Positions 19,493 through 29,641 are shown, numbered from the stretch's first letter. The stretch: DNA of 64,000 bases from Hazenella coriacea (GCF_004341825.1 NZ_SMAG01000001.1:620001-684000), one strand, 5' to 3'. The notes: generated from the letters alone by a model not told the origin. Translations and numbers: made by a program.

Positions 19493-19541
19493 AAAGAGAC
19501 CTTAGTCCTAGAGATCATAACAGGCATAAGGTCTCTTTATT
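19493..19541 (+). terminator. Terminator after YdhR-like gene
   Basis: A 12-bp stem AAAGAGACCTTA/TAAGGTCTCTTT (19493-19504 and 19527-19538) with a long loop and a short T run. Confidence 0.75.
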
Positions 19542-19872
19542 AAACCTATGCCTCTTAAGGAACTCTTATTAATTGATAATGACTTCTAAAACATTTTACA
19601 GAAACTTCAATAGTCCCATCTGCACTGCTTTTCTAATAGAAAATATGGCTTTGATCTACTACAGAGTAAATGACTATAGAAACATCAGAATTTTTTATAA
19701 TCACGACAGAAGAAACGAAAATAAGTAGGACTTTTTGACTTTAAATTGGCTAAAAAATCACAAAAAGGTGAACCATAATTAATAGAATTGTGTTATATTT
19801 ATGAATATAAAATGAATAGCTTTATAGACAAAATCATCATTGTACAATCTTTCAATCCTAGGAGGAATGTTC
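19542..19872. other. Intergenic stretch before the acetate symporter operon
   Basis: AT-rich sequence without a recognisable gene or strong promoter boxes. The ribosome site TAGGAGG of the DUF485 gene lies at its right end. Confidence 0.4.
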
Positions 19873-20208
19873 ATGTCTGGAACCAACAAAAAAATGAACC
19901 CCACCCACCCAGACTGGGAGCAGATTGCAAACTCTCCTCAGTTTCAACTGCTCATGAAAAAGAAAAAGCGTTTTATCATCTTCTCTACTATCTTTTTTTC
20001 TCTCTATTATTTTGCTTTACCAGTCTCCGCAGGTTACACATCATTTTTAAACACTCCCATCATCGGATCCATCAATGGTATTTATCTATTTGCACTCTCC
20101 CAATTTTTCATGGCATGGATTTTGGCCATTCTGTATGTACGTCATGCCAATAAGACTGATCTACTTGTACAAGAGCTTGTGGAACAGCAAGGGAGGAAAG
20201 CCTCGTGA
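19873..20208 (+). CDS. DUF485 membrane protein, acetate symporter partner
   Basis: A 111-residue protein with two membrane helices ([16 protein letters not shown] and [15 protein letters not shown]). It matches the DUF485 family, which is almost always encoded directly before an ActP-type symporter (YwcB-YwcA in B. subtilis, YjcH-ActP in E. coli). Its stop overlaps the symporter start by four bases (GTGA). The start is the ATG at 19873 after GGAGG. It is probably an accessory or stability subunit. Confidence 0.88.
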   Translation: MSGTNKKMNPTHPDWEQIANSPQFQLLMKKKKRFIIFSTIFFSLYYFALPVSAGYTSFLNTPIIGSINGIYLFALSQFFMAWILAILYVRHANKTDLLVQELVEQQGRKAS

Positions 20209-21716
20209 ATAACTTACTTGCATTTAGTCTCTTTATATTAATTGTATTGGCAACATTAGTCATCACTTACTGGGCTTCCAAACGAACCCAAAACACCACT
20301 GACTTCTATGCTGCAGGTCGATCCATCAGCGGTTGGCAAAATGGAATTGCTATCGCTGGAGATTATATGTCTGCTGCTTCATTCCTTGGAATTGCGGGGC
20401 TGATCTCTTTATATGGATTTGATGGTTTTTTATACTCGGTCGGTTGGCTTGTGGCCTATCTAGTTGTATTAATTGTGGTAGCTGAACCGATACGAAATTC
20501 AGGTCGATACACATTAGCTGATATGCTTGCGTATCGAATGAAAGCAAAGCCTGTCCGCTCAGCTGCTGCTTTAAGTACCATGGCTATTTCTACTTTTTAT
20601 ATGATCGCTCAATTAGTAGGTGCAGGTGGAATTATCAAATTATTACTTGGAATCAATTATGAAGTTTCGATAATCATTATCGGAATTTTGATGATACTAT
20701 ATGTCGTTTTTGGTGGGATGCTTGCAACCACATGGGTTCAGATTGTAAAAGCAGTCCTATTAATGGCTGGAACGATCTTGCTAAGCCTCTTAGTTCTTTC
20801 TAAATTTGGATTTAGCTTAAATGGCATGTTTAATCAGATTTCAACTCAATTTGGGCAAGAATTTTTAGAGCCTGGACTTCTCTACAAAAATCCACTTGAT
20901 AACATCTCTCTTGGATTAGCCTTACTTGCTGGAACAGCTGGACTTCCCCACATCTTAATTCGCTTTTATACGGTTCCCACAGCCAAAGAAGCACGGATCT
21001 CTGTTGTTTGGGCCATGTTTATCATAGGAGCCTTTTATATCATGACCACCTTCCTTGGTTTTGGAGCTGCTTTATTGGTTGGACAAAGTGATATTATTGC
21101 TGCTGATAAAGCAGGGAATATGGCTGCTCCTCTATTAGCAGAAGCGATCGGTGGCGACTTGTTCTTAGCCTTAATTTCAGCTGTCGCTTTCGCTACCATC
21201 CTAGCTGTAGTGGCTGGTCTCGTCATTTCGGCGGCAGGAGCCTTTGCACATGACTTTTACTCCAATGTACTTCGAGGTGGTAAAGCCACTGAAGCCGAAC
21301 AAATGAAAGTAGCCAAATGGGCCTCTGTAGGTGTAGGAATTGCTTCAATCGTATTAGCACTACTTTCTAAGGATCAAAACGTAGCTTTCTTAGTCTCTCT
21401 CGCCTTCGCTGTAGCTGCTAGTGCAAATTTACCCGTCATTGTCTTCAGTCTATTTTGGAAGCGCTTCAATACGACTGGAGCCGTTACAGGAATCCTTACA
21501 GGTCTATTTAGTTCTCTGATATTAGTACTGATCAGTCCTAATATCATGGATCCTGAAAGCGCTATCTTCCCTTTGAAAAATCCAGCACTTCTTTCTGTCC
21601 CGATCGGATTTCTGGGAGCAATCATTGGAACTCTTCTTGCACGTGATCAAGAAGCTGAAGAGAAGTTTACAGAACTATATGTTAGATCCAATACTGGAAT
21701 TGGTGCAGAGAAATAG
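20205..21716 (+). CDS. actP: Cation/acetate symporter ActP (solute:sodium symporter)
   Basis: A 503-residue member of the solute:sodium symporter family with about 13 helices. It takes up acetate, and perhaps glycolate or pyruvate, with a cation. Marker stretches are [46 protein letters not shown] and [17 protein letters not shown] start overlapping the DUF485 gene. Together with the aceB-aceA operon close by, this supports acetate use. Confidence 0.92.
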   Translation: MNNLLAFSLFILIVLATLVITYWASKRTQNTTDFYAAGRSISGWQNGIAIAGDYMSAASFLGIAGLISLYGFDGFLYSVGWLVAYLVVLIVVAEPIRNSGRYTLADMLAYRMKAKPVRSAAALSTMAISTFYMIAQLVGAGGIIKLLLGINYEVSIIIIGILMILYVVFGGMLATTWVQIVKAVLLMAGTILLSLLVLSKFGFSLNGMFNQISTQFGQEFLEPGLLYKNPLDNISLGLALLAGTAGLPHILIRFYTVPTAKEARISVVWAMFIIGAFYIMTTFLGFGAALLVGQSDIIAADKAGNMAAPLLAEAIGGDLFLALISAVAFATILAVVAGLVISAAGAFAHDFYSNVLRGGKATEAEQMKVAKWASVGVGIASIVLALLSKDQNVAFLVSLAFAVAASANLPVIVFSLFWKRFNTTGAVTGILTGLFSSLILVLISPNIMDPESAIFPLKNPALLSVPIGFLGAIIGTLLARDQEAEEKFTELYVRSNTGIGAEK

Positions 21717-21725
21717 GCAACAAAT

Positions 21726-21770
21726 CTAAAAAACAAAGCCGATCACCACTTTCACTTGTGGTGATCGGCT
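21726..21770 (-). terminator. Terminator between convergent symporter and AI-2E permease genes
   Basis: A 13-bp perfect stem AGCCGATCACCAC/GTGGTGATCGGCT (21737-21749 and 21758-21770). The T-rich run (TTTGTTTTTT) follows on the minus strand, so it mainly serves the AI-2E gene; the hairpin may also end actP transcripts. Confidence 0.85.
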
Positions 21771-21919
21771 CTCTGTATACAAAACTCCAATTCGTTGAAA
21801 ACCATTTAATTAGATTTGAGTAGACTTCAAATAGGGGATTTGAACAACTTAATGATCATTCTAAAAGATCTAGCGAGCTATTCCCCCATGATGTCCTGCT
21901 CGATAGGTCGCTCCACTTA

Positions 21920-23008
21920 CTATAAAGACTTTTCTCCACGTCTATTCCACTGATGCAATCGCCATAAGCGATAAATATGATAGATAACTACTTTAAGAAC
22001 AGCATAAGTTGGAACAGCGAGCAATAAGCCTAGGAAGCCACCCAAACTACCTGCAACCAATAAAATCACAATAATCGTTAATGGGTGGATGTTTAGACTC
22101 TTCCCCATCACATAAGGTGAGACAAGATTCCCTTCTAATTGCTGTGCAATTACTGCAACAATCAAAACCTTTACGACCATAATGGGTGAATCAATAAAGC
22201 CAACGATCAAGGCGGGAACCATTCCGATCAGCGGACCAATAAAGGGGATGACATTGGTTAACATCGTAGCCAAGGCAAGGATCAAAGCGTAATCAATGCC
22301 AATAATCAAATAACCAATGTAGACAATGATTCCCACAAAAACACTTACTAAAATCTGTCCTTTAATATAAGAGCTAAGTGCACTATCCATCGCAGATAAA
22401 ATTTTTAATCCTTCTTCTCTTTCCTTCTTCGGTAAAATTCGCAACATATATGAAGGAGCTTTCTCTCCTTCTTTCAACATGTAGTACAAAATAAAGGGAA
22501 CCGTTACAAACACAACAACGATGTTAGCAATCAAGCCAAAGAAACCAGCGATATTAGCCCCTATGGAAACAAAGCTATCTTTCAGATAGTTGGTTACATT
22601 TTTAGATATCTCATTCCAATCAATATTCTGGCTGACCCACGGTTGTTGATTTAATTCAATAAATTTCTTTTGAGCCGTTTCCAAAATATGAGGGAAATTT
22701 TCAATCAATCGAGTCAATTGCTCTTTCAAAGGAGGACCTAAAAGAAAACCTAACAAAACCAAGAGCCCAATAAACAATATGTAAATAGATAAAATAGAGA
22801 TTAACCTAGGTACTTGAAGTGAATATAAGTAATTAACAATCGGTCGAAACAAATAATATAGAACTCCCGATACTAAAAAAGGAAAGAAAAGGGTTTGAAC
22901 AAGAATCACAATCGGTTGAAAAATAAAACTGACCTTATTGGCCAAAAAAATGATAACTAAAGCTATGATCGTTCCATATCCAATTAAAAAAGGTCGTGAC
23001 TGTGGCAT
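21920..23008 (-). CDS. AI-2E family transporter
   Basis: A 362-residue protein of the AI-2E (UPF0118) family with about eight helices: the N-terminal pair, a large middle extracytoplasmic or amphipathic region (LTRLIENFPHILETAQKK), then the conserved C-terminal part with TNVIPFIGPLIGMVPA and EGNLVSPYVMGKSLNIHP. Family members export autoinducer-2 or act as sodium/proton antiporters; the substrate here is unknown. Monocistronic. Confidence 0.88.
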   Translation of the reverse strand: MPQSRPFLIGYGTIIALVIIFLANKVSFIFQPIVILVQTLFFPFLVSGVLYYLFRPIVNYLYSLQVPRLISILSIYILFIGLLVLLGFLLGPPLKEQLTRLIENFPHILETAQKKFIELNQQPWVSQNIDWNEISKNVTNYLKDSFVSIGANIAGFFGLIANIVVVFVTVPFILYYMLKEGEKAPSYMLRILPKKEREEGLKILSAMDSALSSYIKGQILVSVFVGIIVYIGYLIIGIDYALILALATMLTNVIPFIGPLIGMVPALIVGFIDSPIMVVKVLIVAVIAQQLEGNLVSPYVMGKSLNIHPLTIIVILLVAGSLGGFLGLLLAVPTYAVLKVVIYHIYRLWRLHQWNRRGEKSL

Positions 23009-23142
23009 TTCATCACCTATTTATCTTTTTTTGAGATTGTTTCCTCTTTTATACTGATAAACATACCATATATCACCATTCATCTCATCCATTTATTTTG
23101 CGAAAATTGAGCACCGGTAGAATGCGGATTGATAATCATCAC

Positions 23143-23961
23143 CTAACTCATACTTTTAGACCTTACTTTACTTAATGTTGCATTGATCAGAGCTCCCAAA
23201 ATTAAAATCATGGCTGTCAAATAGAACCAGATCATTAGGACGATTAGCCCCCCAAGATTCCCATAGATATGAGAATATCTCGTTGGTGAAACATAGTAAG
23301 CAAAACCTAGGGAACTTAACTGCCAACCAATCGTGGCAAATAAAGAACCGGGGAGCACCTGCCTAAATTTCACTTTTATATTAGGAGAAAATTTGTATAA
23401 ACTGATAAAGGCAATCAATAAAACGCCACTACTTAAAATCCAACGGATCCAGTTGAGCAGAGTAAAAGTTCCATCTGTCAGACCTAATAAAGCAAATAAA
23501 TAACTCCCAATCATCTTTCCAAACACAGGGAGGACCAGCGAAATAATTAAAGCAAGCAAAATCCCCAACATCAAGAAAAAACCAAGAACCGCCTCCTTCC
23601 AAAAAGGACGATCTTCTTCCACTTCGTATGCTGTATCCATAATACGAACAATCGATTGAAACCCTGCTGATGCCAGATAAGTAGTCGCAATAATACTAAA
23701 GGACAGAATCCCTCCACGCTGTTCATCTAAGATCGTAGCCAGATTAGAGGCAAGTAGTAGGTATGTATCTTCAGGTGCATAAGGTCGTACAAACTGTAGA
23801 ATATCTTTACTAGAAATGGGTAAATAACCGAGTAAGGTGACTGCTAACAGTAAAAAAGGGAATATAGACATTAGAAAGTAGTATGCTAATTGCGCAGAAA
23901 GGTCAAAAATCTGCTGTTCTTTTAGCCGGCGTATAAACTCAAAAAAAAATGGCTTGATCAT
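23143..23961 (-). CDS. YihY/BrkB family membrane protein
   Basis: A 272-residue protein with six helices. It matches the YihY/UPF0761 (BrkB) family: SAQLAYYFLMSIFPFLLL, FRQVLPGSLFATIGWQLSSLGFAYYVS and GGLIVLMIWFYLTAMILILGALIN. The family is found in most bacteria, was once wrongly called RNase BN, and has no settled function. The start is the ATG at 23961, preceded by GGGAGGT. Confidence 0.87.
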   Translation of the reverse strand: MIKPFFFEFIRRLKEQQIFDLSAQLAYYFLMSIFPFLLLAVTLLGYLPISSKDILQFVRPYAPEDTYLLLASNLATILDEQRGGILSFSIIATTYLASAGFQSIVRIMDTAYEVEEDRPFWKEAVLGFFLMLGILLALIISLVLPVFGKMIGSYLFALLGLTDGTFTLLNWIRWILSSGVLLIAFISLYKFSPNIKVKFRQVLPGSLFATIGWQLSSLGFAYYVSPTRYSHIYGNLGGLIVLMIWFYLTAMILILGALINATLSKVRSKSMS

Positions 23962-24176
23962 TCATGAATACCTCCCGTCAATAACAAAAAAACCCTTACT
24001 ATTTTTATTACCTTTTTCAAACAAATTATCAACATCTGGGACTATAGACTGGTAAATAAACATTTATTTAGACCTATTTAAGTTTAGCTTTAAAAAAATT
24101 AAAAAATATCCATTCCCAATTATTTTAAAAAGGTGTACTATAATATTATTCAGAACTCTATTTCGAGGTGATCGGT

Positions 24177-25511
24177 ATGAAACAACTAGCCCTACACGAA
24201 ATGGGCGAGGTCATTCGTAAAGTACGTAAAGAACGTGGTTTACGTTTAGAAGACCTAGCTGATGATAATATCTCTCCAGCAACAGTTAGTAACATCGAAC
24301 GTGGGGTGGCCCATGTAAGCCCTGAGAAAATTACATATCTTTTGGAAAAATTGGACCTCCCCATGAATAAACTTCCTGAAATGTTGGTAAAAGAACAAGA
24401 AGAATTAAGAAAAGTAAAGTTTAAATTGCTTACCGTCTCAACTCTCAGAAAAATTGGTCAAATCAATGAGGCTCTTGAAAAATTAGAAGAACTTGAACTA
24501 GATGATAACCATCCTTACATCGCCCAAGCCTTTTATCTCAAAGGCAAATGTTACCTTGGAAAACGTAAATGGAAGCAGGGAGAACGTGCTCTCTATAATG
24601 CGTTAAGAATTTCTCAGCAAAATCCTTATAAAGAGAATAACATGGAATCTGCTAGTTATCTTTTACTTGGATTAGTCAGCTATTATCAAAACAATCTAGA
24701 GCAAGCATTAGATTACACTAATGAAGGAATCAATGCTTTCGTTGAAAACGGTGAAAATCAACATATCAAAAGCTTACTTTATCGAAACAAAGGTGTCTAT
24801 CTACAACGTTTAGGTCGGATTACAGAAGGCATGCGTCTCATCCAAGAGATTTGGAGTGAGATCAAAATCATCGATGACATCACAACCCGTTTAGGATTTT
24901 ATTGGTTACGCGCTGAATTTTCACGCCTTTCTGGCATGTCAGACGAAGCCATTCAAGTCGCCGAAGAAGGTATTGATATTTCTCGCCGCAACAAAGTTTA
25001 TGACAGTATGTTTGATCTTTGGGTTGTGTTGGGAAGTGTCTATACTTCATTGAAAGAATGGGCAACCGCAGAAGTTTCATTTTCAATGGCCTTAAAACTA
25101 GAAGGAAAATTCCCTGATGACCAACGTCTCACCACTGCCTATTCTCGTCTTGGAATTCTTTATATGAAGCAAGGTCGAAATGAAGAGGCGTATCAATCTC
25201 TCCTTACCGCCATCCAATATGCTGAAAAATTTGATGATGCACCTCGACTAAGCTCCAGCTTGCTCATCATGGGGGATCTTTGTCAAATCATTTATAAAAT
25301 TGATGAGGCTGTCTCCTACTATCAAAAAGCCCTACAGATCGCCAAAAAACACGATTATAAAGATAAAGAATTTCAAATCTGGTTCAGCCTTGCCCGTTGT
25401 TGGGAAGAAAAAGATGAAGAACAATTTGAAAATTGCATACGGAACATGTATAATGTAAAAAAAGAATATAAAAAATCTTTGGAGGTAGAATTTAGTGAAG
25501 AAACTATTTAG
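24177..25511 (+). CDS. HTH-TPR transcriptional regulator of RRNPP type
   Basis: A 444-residue regulator with an N-terminal Xre-type helix-turn-helix (about residues 6-60: MGEVIRKVRKERGLRLEDLA, then SPATVSNIERG) and a long C-terminal array of TPR repeats (for example HPYIAQAFYLKGKCYLGKRK and LTTAYSRLGILYMKQGRNEE). PlcR, NprR and related RRNPP proteins share this layout and bind a re-imported peptide in the TPR groove. The ATG at 24177 lies eight bases after GAGG. TATAAT with an upstream TGT is at 24139-24144. Its last 17 bases overlap the gene for a small exported peptide, the usual arrangement for a receptor and its signal. Target genes are unknown. Confidence 0.85.
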   Translation: MKQLALHEMGEVIRKVRKERGLRLEDLADDNISPATVSNIERGVAHVSPEKITYLLEKLDLPMNKLPEMLVKEQEELRKVKFKLLTVSTLRKIGQINEALEKLEELELDDNHPYIAQAFYLKGKCYLGKRKWKQGERALYNALRISQQNPYKENNMESASYLLLGLVSYYQNNLEQALDYTNEGINAFVENGENQHIKSLLYRNKGVYLQRLGRITEGMRLIQEIWSEIKIIDDITTRLGFYWLRAEFSRLSGMSDEAIQVAEEGIDISRRNKVYDSMFDLWVVLGSVYTSLKEWATAEVSFSMALKLEGKFPDDQRLTTAYSRLGILYMKQGRNEEAYQSLLTAIQYAEKFDDAPRLSSSLLIMGDLCQIIYKIDEAVSYYQKALQIAKKHDYKDKEFQIWFSLARCWEEKDEEQFENCIRNMYNVKKEYKKSLEVEFSEETI

Positions 25512-25635
25512 TTTTGTAATCGCAACGCTGGTTTTCTCTACAGTGTTCGCTGCCTCTCTAGGACAAGTTGATTCTCATCAAGTAGCATCAGATACTTACA
25601 TCAATGCATCAAGTAGTGAACCAGGTGGTCTATAA
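25495..25635 (+). CDS. Secreted signalling pro-peptide (Phr/PapR/NprX-like)
   Basis: A 46-residue peptide. The signal sequence MKKLFSFVIATLVFSTVFAA is followed by a short polar tail that ends SSSEPGGL. Small size, a Sec signal, position directly after an HTH-TPR receptor and a 17-base gene overlap all fit an RRNPP pheromone precursor. The mature signal would be a five- to eight-residue C-terminal fragment. The GTG start at 25495 lies nine bases after GGAGG inside the regulator gene. A terminator follows at once. The family link is by layout; the tail sequence is not one I know. Confidence 0.8.
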   Translation: MKKLFSFVIATLVFSTVFAASLGQVDSHQVASDTYINASSSEPGGL

Positions 25636-25637
25636 TT

Positions 25638-25665
25638 AGCAGCTAATTGCTGCTTTTTTTTTTTA
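25638..25665 (+). terminator. Terminator after signalling peptide
   Basis: AGCAGC-TAATT-GCTGCT (25638-25654) followed by eleven T. Confidence 0.9.
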
Positions 25666-25756
25666 CCTATTTTTCGCTTCTTTTGATGAGTGATTGATTA
25701 TGCTATACTCATCTTGACTTCTGAATGACCTTTGTGCAGAGAGGATGCCTGATGAT

Positions 25757-26467
25757 ATGAAGTGGATGGATGGACAACAAATTATTGAATTTATCCAAAA
25801 AAGTGAAAAGAAAACACCTATTAAGGTACATATGAAAGGACAATTAGCTGAAATTAATTTCGGCGACGAAATACAAACATTTATCAATGGTCATGTAGGA
25901 ATCATTTTTGGTGATTGGAAAGTGATAGAACCCATAATAATTGAAAACCAAGATAAGATTGAGGACTTTGTCATCGAACAAGACCGCCGAAATTCCGCAA
26001 TCCCCCTTTTAGATCTCAAACACATTCATGCTCGAATCGAGCCTGGAGCACTCATTCGTGATCATGTAGAAATTGGTAAAAACGCTGTAATTATGATGGG
26101 TGCAGTCATTAATATTGGGGCTGTAATCGGTGAAGGCACCATGATCGATATGAATGCGATCATTGGCGGTCGGGGAACGATCGGAAACAACTGTCATATT
26201 GGTGCAGGGGCTGTCATTGCTGGAGTGATTGAGCCTCCATCTGCAACACCTGTGATCATTGAAGACGAAGTCGTCATCGGAGCAAATGCTGTGATTTTAG
26301 AGGGAGTACGTGTTGGAAAAGGTTCCGTCGTTGCCGCTGGTGCAATTGTGACTGACGACGTTCCTGAAAACTCTGTTGTAGCTGGCACTCCCGCACGTGT
26401 CATTAAAAAGGCCGATGAGCGGACTCGTTCAAAAACAGAAGTGATTCAAGCTTTACGTGAACTCTAA
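25757..26467 (+). CDS. dapH: Tetrahydrodipicolinate N-acetyltransferase
   Basis: Transfers acetyl from acetyl-CoA to tetrahydrodipicolinate in the acetylase branch of lysine and meso-diaminopimelate synthesis, which supplies cell wall and spore dipicolinate precursors. It is 236 residues, the same length as B. subtilis DapH, with left-handed beta-helix hexapeptide repeats ([37 protein letters not shown]). I use the ATG at 25757 (MKWMDG) by homology; an ATG at 25745 directly abuts the only ribosome-like sequence. It is first of a three-gene lysine block. Confidence 0.93.
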   Translation: MKWMDGQQIIEFIQKSEKKTPIKVHMKGQLAEINFGDEIQTFINGHVGIIFGDWKVIEPIIIENQDKIEDFVIEQDRRNSAIPLLDLKHIHARIEPGALIRDHVEIGKNAVIMMGAVINIGAVIGEGTMIDMNAIIGGRGTIGNNCHIGAGAVIAGVIEPPSATPVIIEDEVVIGANAVILEGVRVGKGSVVAAGAIVTDDVPENSVVAGTPARVIKKADERTRSKTEVIQALREL

Positions 26468-26492
26468 GTTTCATTGGAAATATTCATTTATT

Positions 26493-26514
26493 GGCCCTTT
26501 GGGGCCTTCTTTTG
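26493..26514 (+). terminator. Weak hairpin between dapH and aminotransferase
   Basis: GGCCC-TTTG-GGGCC (26493-26506) then TTCTTTT. It may attenuate or partly end transcription after dapH. Confidence 0.45.
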
Positions 26515-26531
26515 TATGAGGAGGAGTCATT

Positions 26532-27740
26532 ATGTCTCATTGGAATCAGTTAGATCAACAATATATCATGTCTACTGTCAAACGCTTACCCCTTGCCATT
26601 GATCGAGCAAAAGGAAATTATCTTTATGACACCCATGGAACTCGTTACTTAGATCTATTTACGGGTTTAGCTGTCAACGTTCTTGGACATTCTCATCCAC
26701 GTGTCATGAAAGCCCTTGATGAGCAAGGTCATCGTTTCTTACACATTTCCAATTTATTTTTAAACCCTCCAGCTATTCAACTTGCAGAGCGCTTGGTTAA
26801 GAATTCATTGGGTCAAGGGAAAGTATACTTTTGTAATTCAGGTGCAGAGTCCACCGAAGCCGCGATCAAACTGATTTTCAAATGGACCGTTAAAGAGAAT
26901 CATGGAAAAAGTGGCATTGTAGTCATCAGAAACAGTTTTCATGGTCGTACTCTTGGTGCCATGCGTTTAACTAGACAGCCCTCTGTTTATCAAGATTATC
27001 CCCAATTGGACTTCCCTGTCTATGAAGTTGATGCCTATTCAACTGATGAACTCAGACAAGTATGTGAGCTACACCAACCTGCAGCCGTTCTGGTTGAACC
27101 GATCTTAGGGGCTGGAGGAGTTGTAAGTCTTAGTAAAGAGTTTTTACATACAGTCCAAACCCTTTGCACTCAGCATCAAATGTTATTCTGTGTAGACGAA
27201 ATTCAAACAGGTATGGGACGAACAGGGACGCTCTTTGCCTATCAAGGATTAGGATTACAACCAGACCTCATTCTTTTTGCCAAAGGAGTTGGTGGAGGAT
27301 TGCCACTTGGAGGTATCATTTCCAATGAAAAAACAGCTCACATCTTCCAACCAGGTGATCATGGAACCACATTTGCTCCTTCACCATTAAGTGCAGCGAT
27401 GGGCAATGCTGTATTAGACGCCTTACTTGATGATGGGGTCTTGGAACAAGGCAACCAAATTGCACAAGAACTATGGAAGAATCTAAATCGTTTACAAGAA
27501 ACCTATCCTCAAGTCATCGATGATATGGATGGGCGTGGAATGATGATTGGTATTCGCACACATTGTACACAAGAACAAGTCGCTCATTTACAACACACAC
27601 TGATGAAAAAAGGAATATTAGTCAATGTGACCGCTAAAACAGTGATTCGCCTTCTTCCTCCACTCACTCTTACTACAGATGAGATTCATTTCTTTACTCA
27701 CTCTTTAGAAGAGTATATCCAAGAATATTTGTTGTCCTAA
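26532..27740 (+). CDS. Class III PLP aminotransferase, candidate N-acetyl-diaminopimelate aminotransferase
   Basis: A 402-residue class III aminotransferase of the acetylornithine/succinylornithine group. It has NSGAESTEAAIKL for phosphate binding, VDEIQTGMGRTG, and the PLP lysine in FAKGVGGGLPLGG. In the acetylase branch of lysine synthesis an N-acetyl-LL-DAP aminotransferase acts between DapH and DapL. B. subtilis uses the class I enzyme PatA from another locus. Here a class III enzyme sits exactly between dapH and dapL, 12 bases before the latter, which suggests it performs that step. Acetylornithine aminotransferase (ArgD) activity is the alternative; no arg genes are nearby. Confidence 0.75.
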   Translation: MSHWNQLDQQYIMSTVKRLPLAIDRAKGNYLYDTHGTRYLDLFTGLAVNVLGHSHPRVMKALDEQGHRFLHISNLFLNPPAIQLAERLVKNSLGQGKVYFCNSGAESTEAAIKLIFKWTVKENHGKSGIVVIRNSFHGRTLGAMRLTRQPSVYQDYPQLDFPVYEVDAYSTDELRQVCELHQPAAVLVEPILGAGGVVSLSKEFLHTVQTLCTQHQMLFCVDEIQTGMGRTGTLFAYQGLGLQPDLILFAKGVGGGLPLGGIISNEKTAHIFQPGDHGTTFAPSPLSAAMGNAVLDALLDDGVLEQGNQIAQELWKNLNRLQETYPQVIDDMDGRGMMIGIRTHCTQEQVAHLQHTLMKKGILVNVTAKTVIRLLPPLTLTTDEIHFFTHSLEEYIQEYLLS

Positions 27741-27752
27741 AGGAGTTTCCAT

Positions 27753-28880
27753 ATGCGATCAGCGATTAACGATTCATGTATTCAGTTACGTAGAGAGCTA
27801 CACCAAATTCCGGAACCCGGATTTGCTGAGGTAAAAACTCAAAATCTATTACTCACTTATTTAAAGCGACTCCCTACCCATCGAATCGAGATTCAAACTT
27901 GGCGGACAGGTATATTAGTCAAAATACGTGGTAAATCTCCAAAGCGTCGGATCGGTTATCGTGCTGACATGGATGGCTTACCCATCGTAGAACAAACCAA
28001 CTATCCCTTCCGATCTCAACATGAGGAATATATGCATGCATGTGGGCATGACCTTCATATGGCCATCGCATTTGGTGTTCTCTCTTATTTTGTTGAACAT
28101 CCGATCGACGATGATCTGATTATTATTTTTGAACCTGCTGAAGAAGGTCCTGGTGGTGCCTTACCTATGTTAGCCAGTAAAGAGTTTCACGCTTGGAAAC
28201 CTGATGTCATTTTTGCCTTGCATATCGCTCCTGAGTACCCAGTCGGAACCATTGCTACTCGTCCAGGAATTTTATTTGCGAATACCTCTGAACTCTTTAT
28301 TGACTTACATGGAAAAGGTGGACATGCCGCTTATCCCCATCAAGCAAATGATATGGTGATTGCCGCTTCCCAATTAGCCATCCAACTACAAACCATTGTT
28401 TCGCGTAACATCGATCCACTTGATTCAGTAGTCGTTACCATCGGAAAAATGAGTGCAGGTACGAAACAAAATATTATTGCGGACCATGCTCGCCTCGAAG
28501 GGACGATTCGAACATGCTCCATGGAGTCTATGGAACAAGTAAAACAAAGAATTACCTCATGCGTTCAAGGGATCGAAACAGGTTTGAATTGTCGAGCAAA
28601 TATTGATTGGGGAGCTAACTACTGTCAAGTCTTCAACGAAGAGACATGGACCCACTCTTTTATGAACTGGGTGAAAACAAATACATCTTACCAACTGATC
28701 GAATGTAAAGAAGCGATGACTGGAGAGGACTTTGGTTATTTCCTACAAGAAATTCCTGGGTTCATGTTTTGGCTCGGAGTCGAAACCCCCTATGGTCTTC
28801 ACCATCCCAAAATCGAGCCCAACGAAGAAGCCATCCCCATAGCCATCGAGCTCATGACTCAATACATTCAATCCTTATGA
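27753..28880 (+). CDS. dapL: N-acetyldiaminopimelate deacetylase
   Basis: An M20-family metal amidohydrolase of 375 residues that removes acetyl from N-acetyl-LL-DAP. Metal-binding and catalytic stretches are [29 protein letters not shown], and TGEDFGYFL with a final [11 protein letters not shown]. Length and motifs fit the B. subtilis YkuR/DapL type. AAGGAG lies just before the ATG. It is last in the dapH block and is followed by a strong terminator. Confidence 0.9.
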   Translation: MRSAINDSCIQLRRELHQIPEPGFAEVKTQNLLLTYLKRLPTHRIEIQTWRTGILVKIRGKSPKRRIGYRADMDGLPIVEQTNYPFRSQHEEYMHACGHDLHMAIAFGVLSYFVEHPIDDDLIIIFEPAEEGPGGALPMLASKEFHAWKPDVIFALHIAPEYPVGTIATRPGILFANTSELFIDLHGKGGHAAYPHQANDMVIAASQLAIQLQTIVSRNIDPLDSVVVTIGKMSAGTKQNIIADHARLEGTIRTCSMESMEQVKQRITSCVQGIETGLNCRANIDWGANYCQVFNEETWTHSFMNWVKTNTSYQLIECKEAMTGEDFGYFLQEIPGFMFWLGVETPYGLHHPKIEPNEEAIPIAIELMTQYIQSL

Positions 28881-28925
28881 TCTTTCACCTATATAAAATA
28901 CTTATTCCATTAAATTAAATCATTT

Positions 28926-28960
28926 AAAAAGGCGACTCTCACATCGAAGTCGCCTTTTTT
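28926..28960 (+). terminator. Terminator after dapL
   Basis: A 12-bp stem AAAAAGGCGACT/AGTCGCCTTTTT (28926-28937 and 28948-28959) with a T run. Confidence 0.92.
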
Positions 28961-29011
28961 GCTCAACACAACAATTCTTATCGTATCTACAACTTAAATT
29001 TTATTTCTTTT

Positions 29012-29037
29012 TGAACCCTTTCACCTCCACAATCGTA
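29012..29037 (+). promoter_or_regulatory. ECF-type promoter upstream of sigma factor gene
   Basis: TGAACC (29012-29017), exactly 16 bp, then CGTA (29034-29037), close to the TGAAAC-N16-CGTA pattern of SigW-type ECF promoters. It lies 31 bases before the sigma gene, so autoregulation is likely. Confidence 0.6.
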
Positions 29038-29068
29038 TATGTTTATAGAACTTGATTAGGAGGCTAAA

Positions 29069-29641
29069 ATGAACCAGCTCACTGAGCAACAATGGATCAG
29101 ACGCTGGCAAGAGGGCTCTTCCGAAGCTTTTACTATACTTTATCAAAAGTATGCTCGGGATGTTTATCAATATATTTATCTACTCATGCCCAATCGAAGC
29201 CTAGCTGAAGAGATTGTCCAAGAAACCTTTATACGAGTATTAAAGAACAAAACTACTTTTGATCCAAAAAAAGCACAGTTTCGGACATGGATTCATCGAA
29301 TTGCCTATCATTTATTTATTGATGAAATGAGAAAAGAGGCAAAGAGTAAAAGAGTTTCTTTACAAGAGGTTGAACACAGGTTGAAGTCCTTTCAAACTGA
29401 GGAAATGATTGAACAGAAGATGATTATCCAACAATGCTTAAATCTATTAGACGAACCCAATCGCTCAGTCTTAATATTAGCTTATTTCCAAGGTTTTAAG
29501 GGGAAAGAAATCGCACAGATTCTTCACCTCCCCCTAGGGACTGTGAAATCAAAGCTACATTATTCCATTCAGTTTTTGAAAAATTCATTCAGGGAGGGCT
29601 CTGTCCATGAACCAAAACCCAAGCCCGAAAGAGCTCGATGA
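29069..29641 (+). CDS. ECF sigma factor (RNA polymerase sigma-70 family)
   Basis: A 190-residue two-domain sigma factor. Region 2 covers residues about 15-85 (AFTILYQKYARDVYQYI, EEIVQETFIRVLKN, FRTWIHRIAYHLFIDEMRK). Region 4 covers about 120-175 (NRSVLILAYFQGFKGKEIAQ, then GTVKSKLHYSIQFLK). GGAGG lies before the ATG at 29069. A matching ECF promoter lies upstream, and its 3' end overlaps the next gene by 35 bases. The overlap suggests the partner is the anti-sigma factor. Confidence 0.92.
   Translation: MNQLTEQQWIRRWQEGSSEAFTILYQKYARDVYQYIYLLMPNRSLAEEIVQETFIRVLKNKTTFDPKKAQFRTWIHRIAYHLFIDEMRKEAKSKRVSLQEVEHRLKSFQTEEMIEQKMIIQQCLNLLDEPNRSVLILAYFQGFKGKEIAQILHLPLGTVKSKLHYSIQFLKNSFREGSVHEPKPKPERAR

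Noticed and set aside
25745-25756. Upstream ATG of dapH as start
   Set aside because: It abuts the ribosome-like GAGAGG without spacing and adds four residues absent from DapH proteins.
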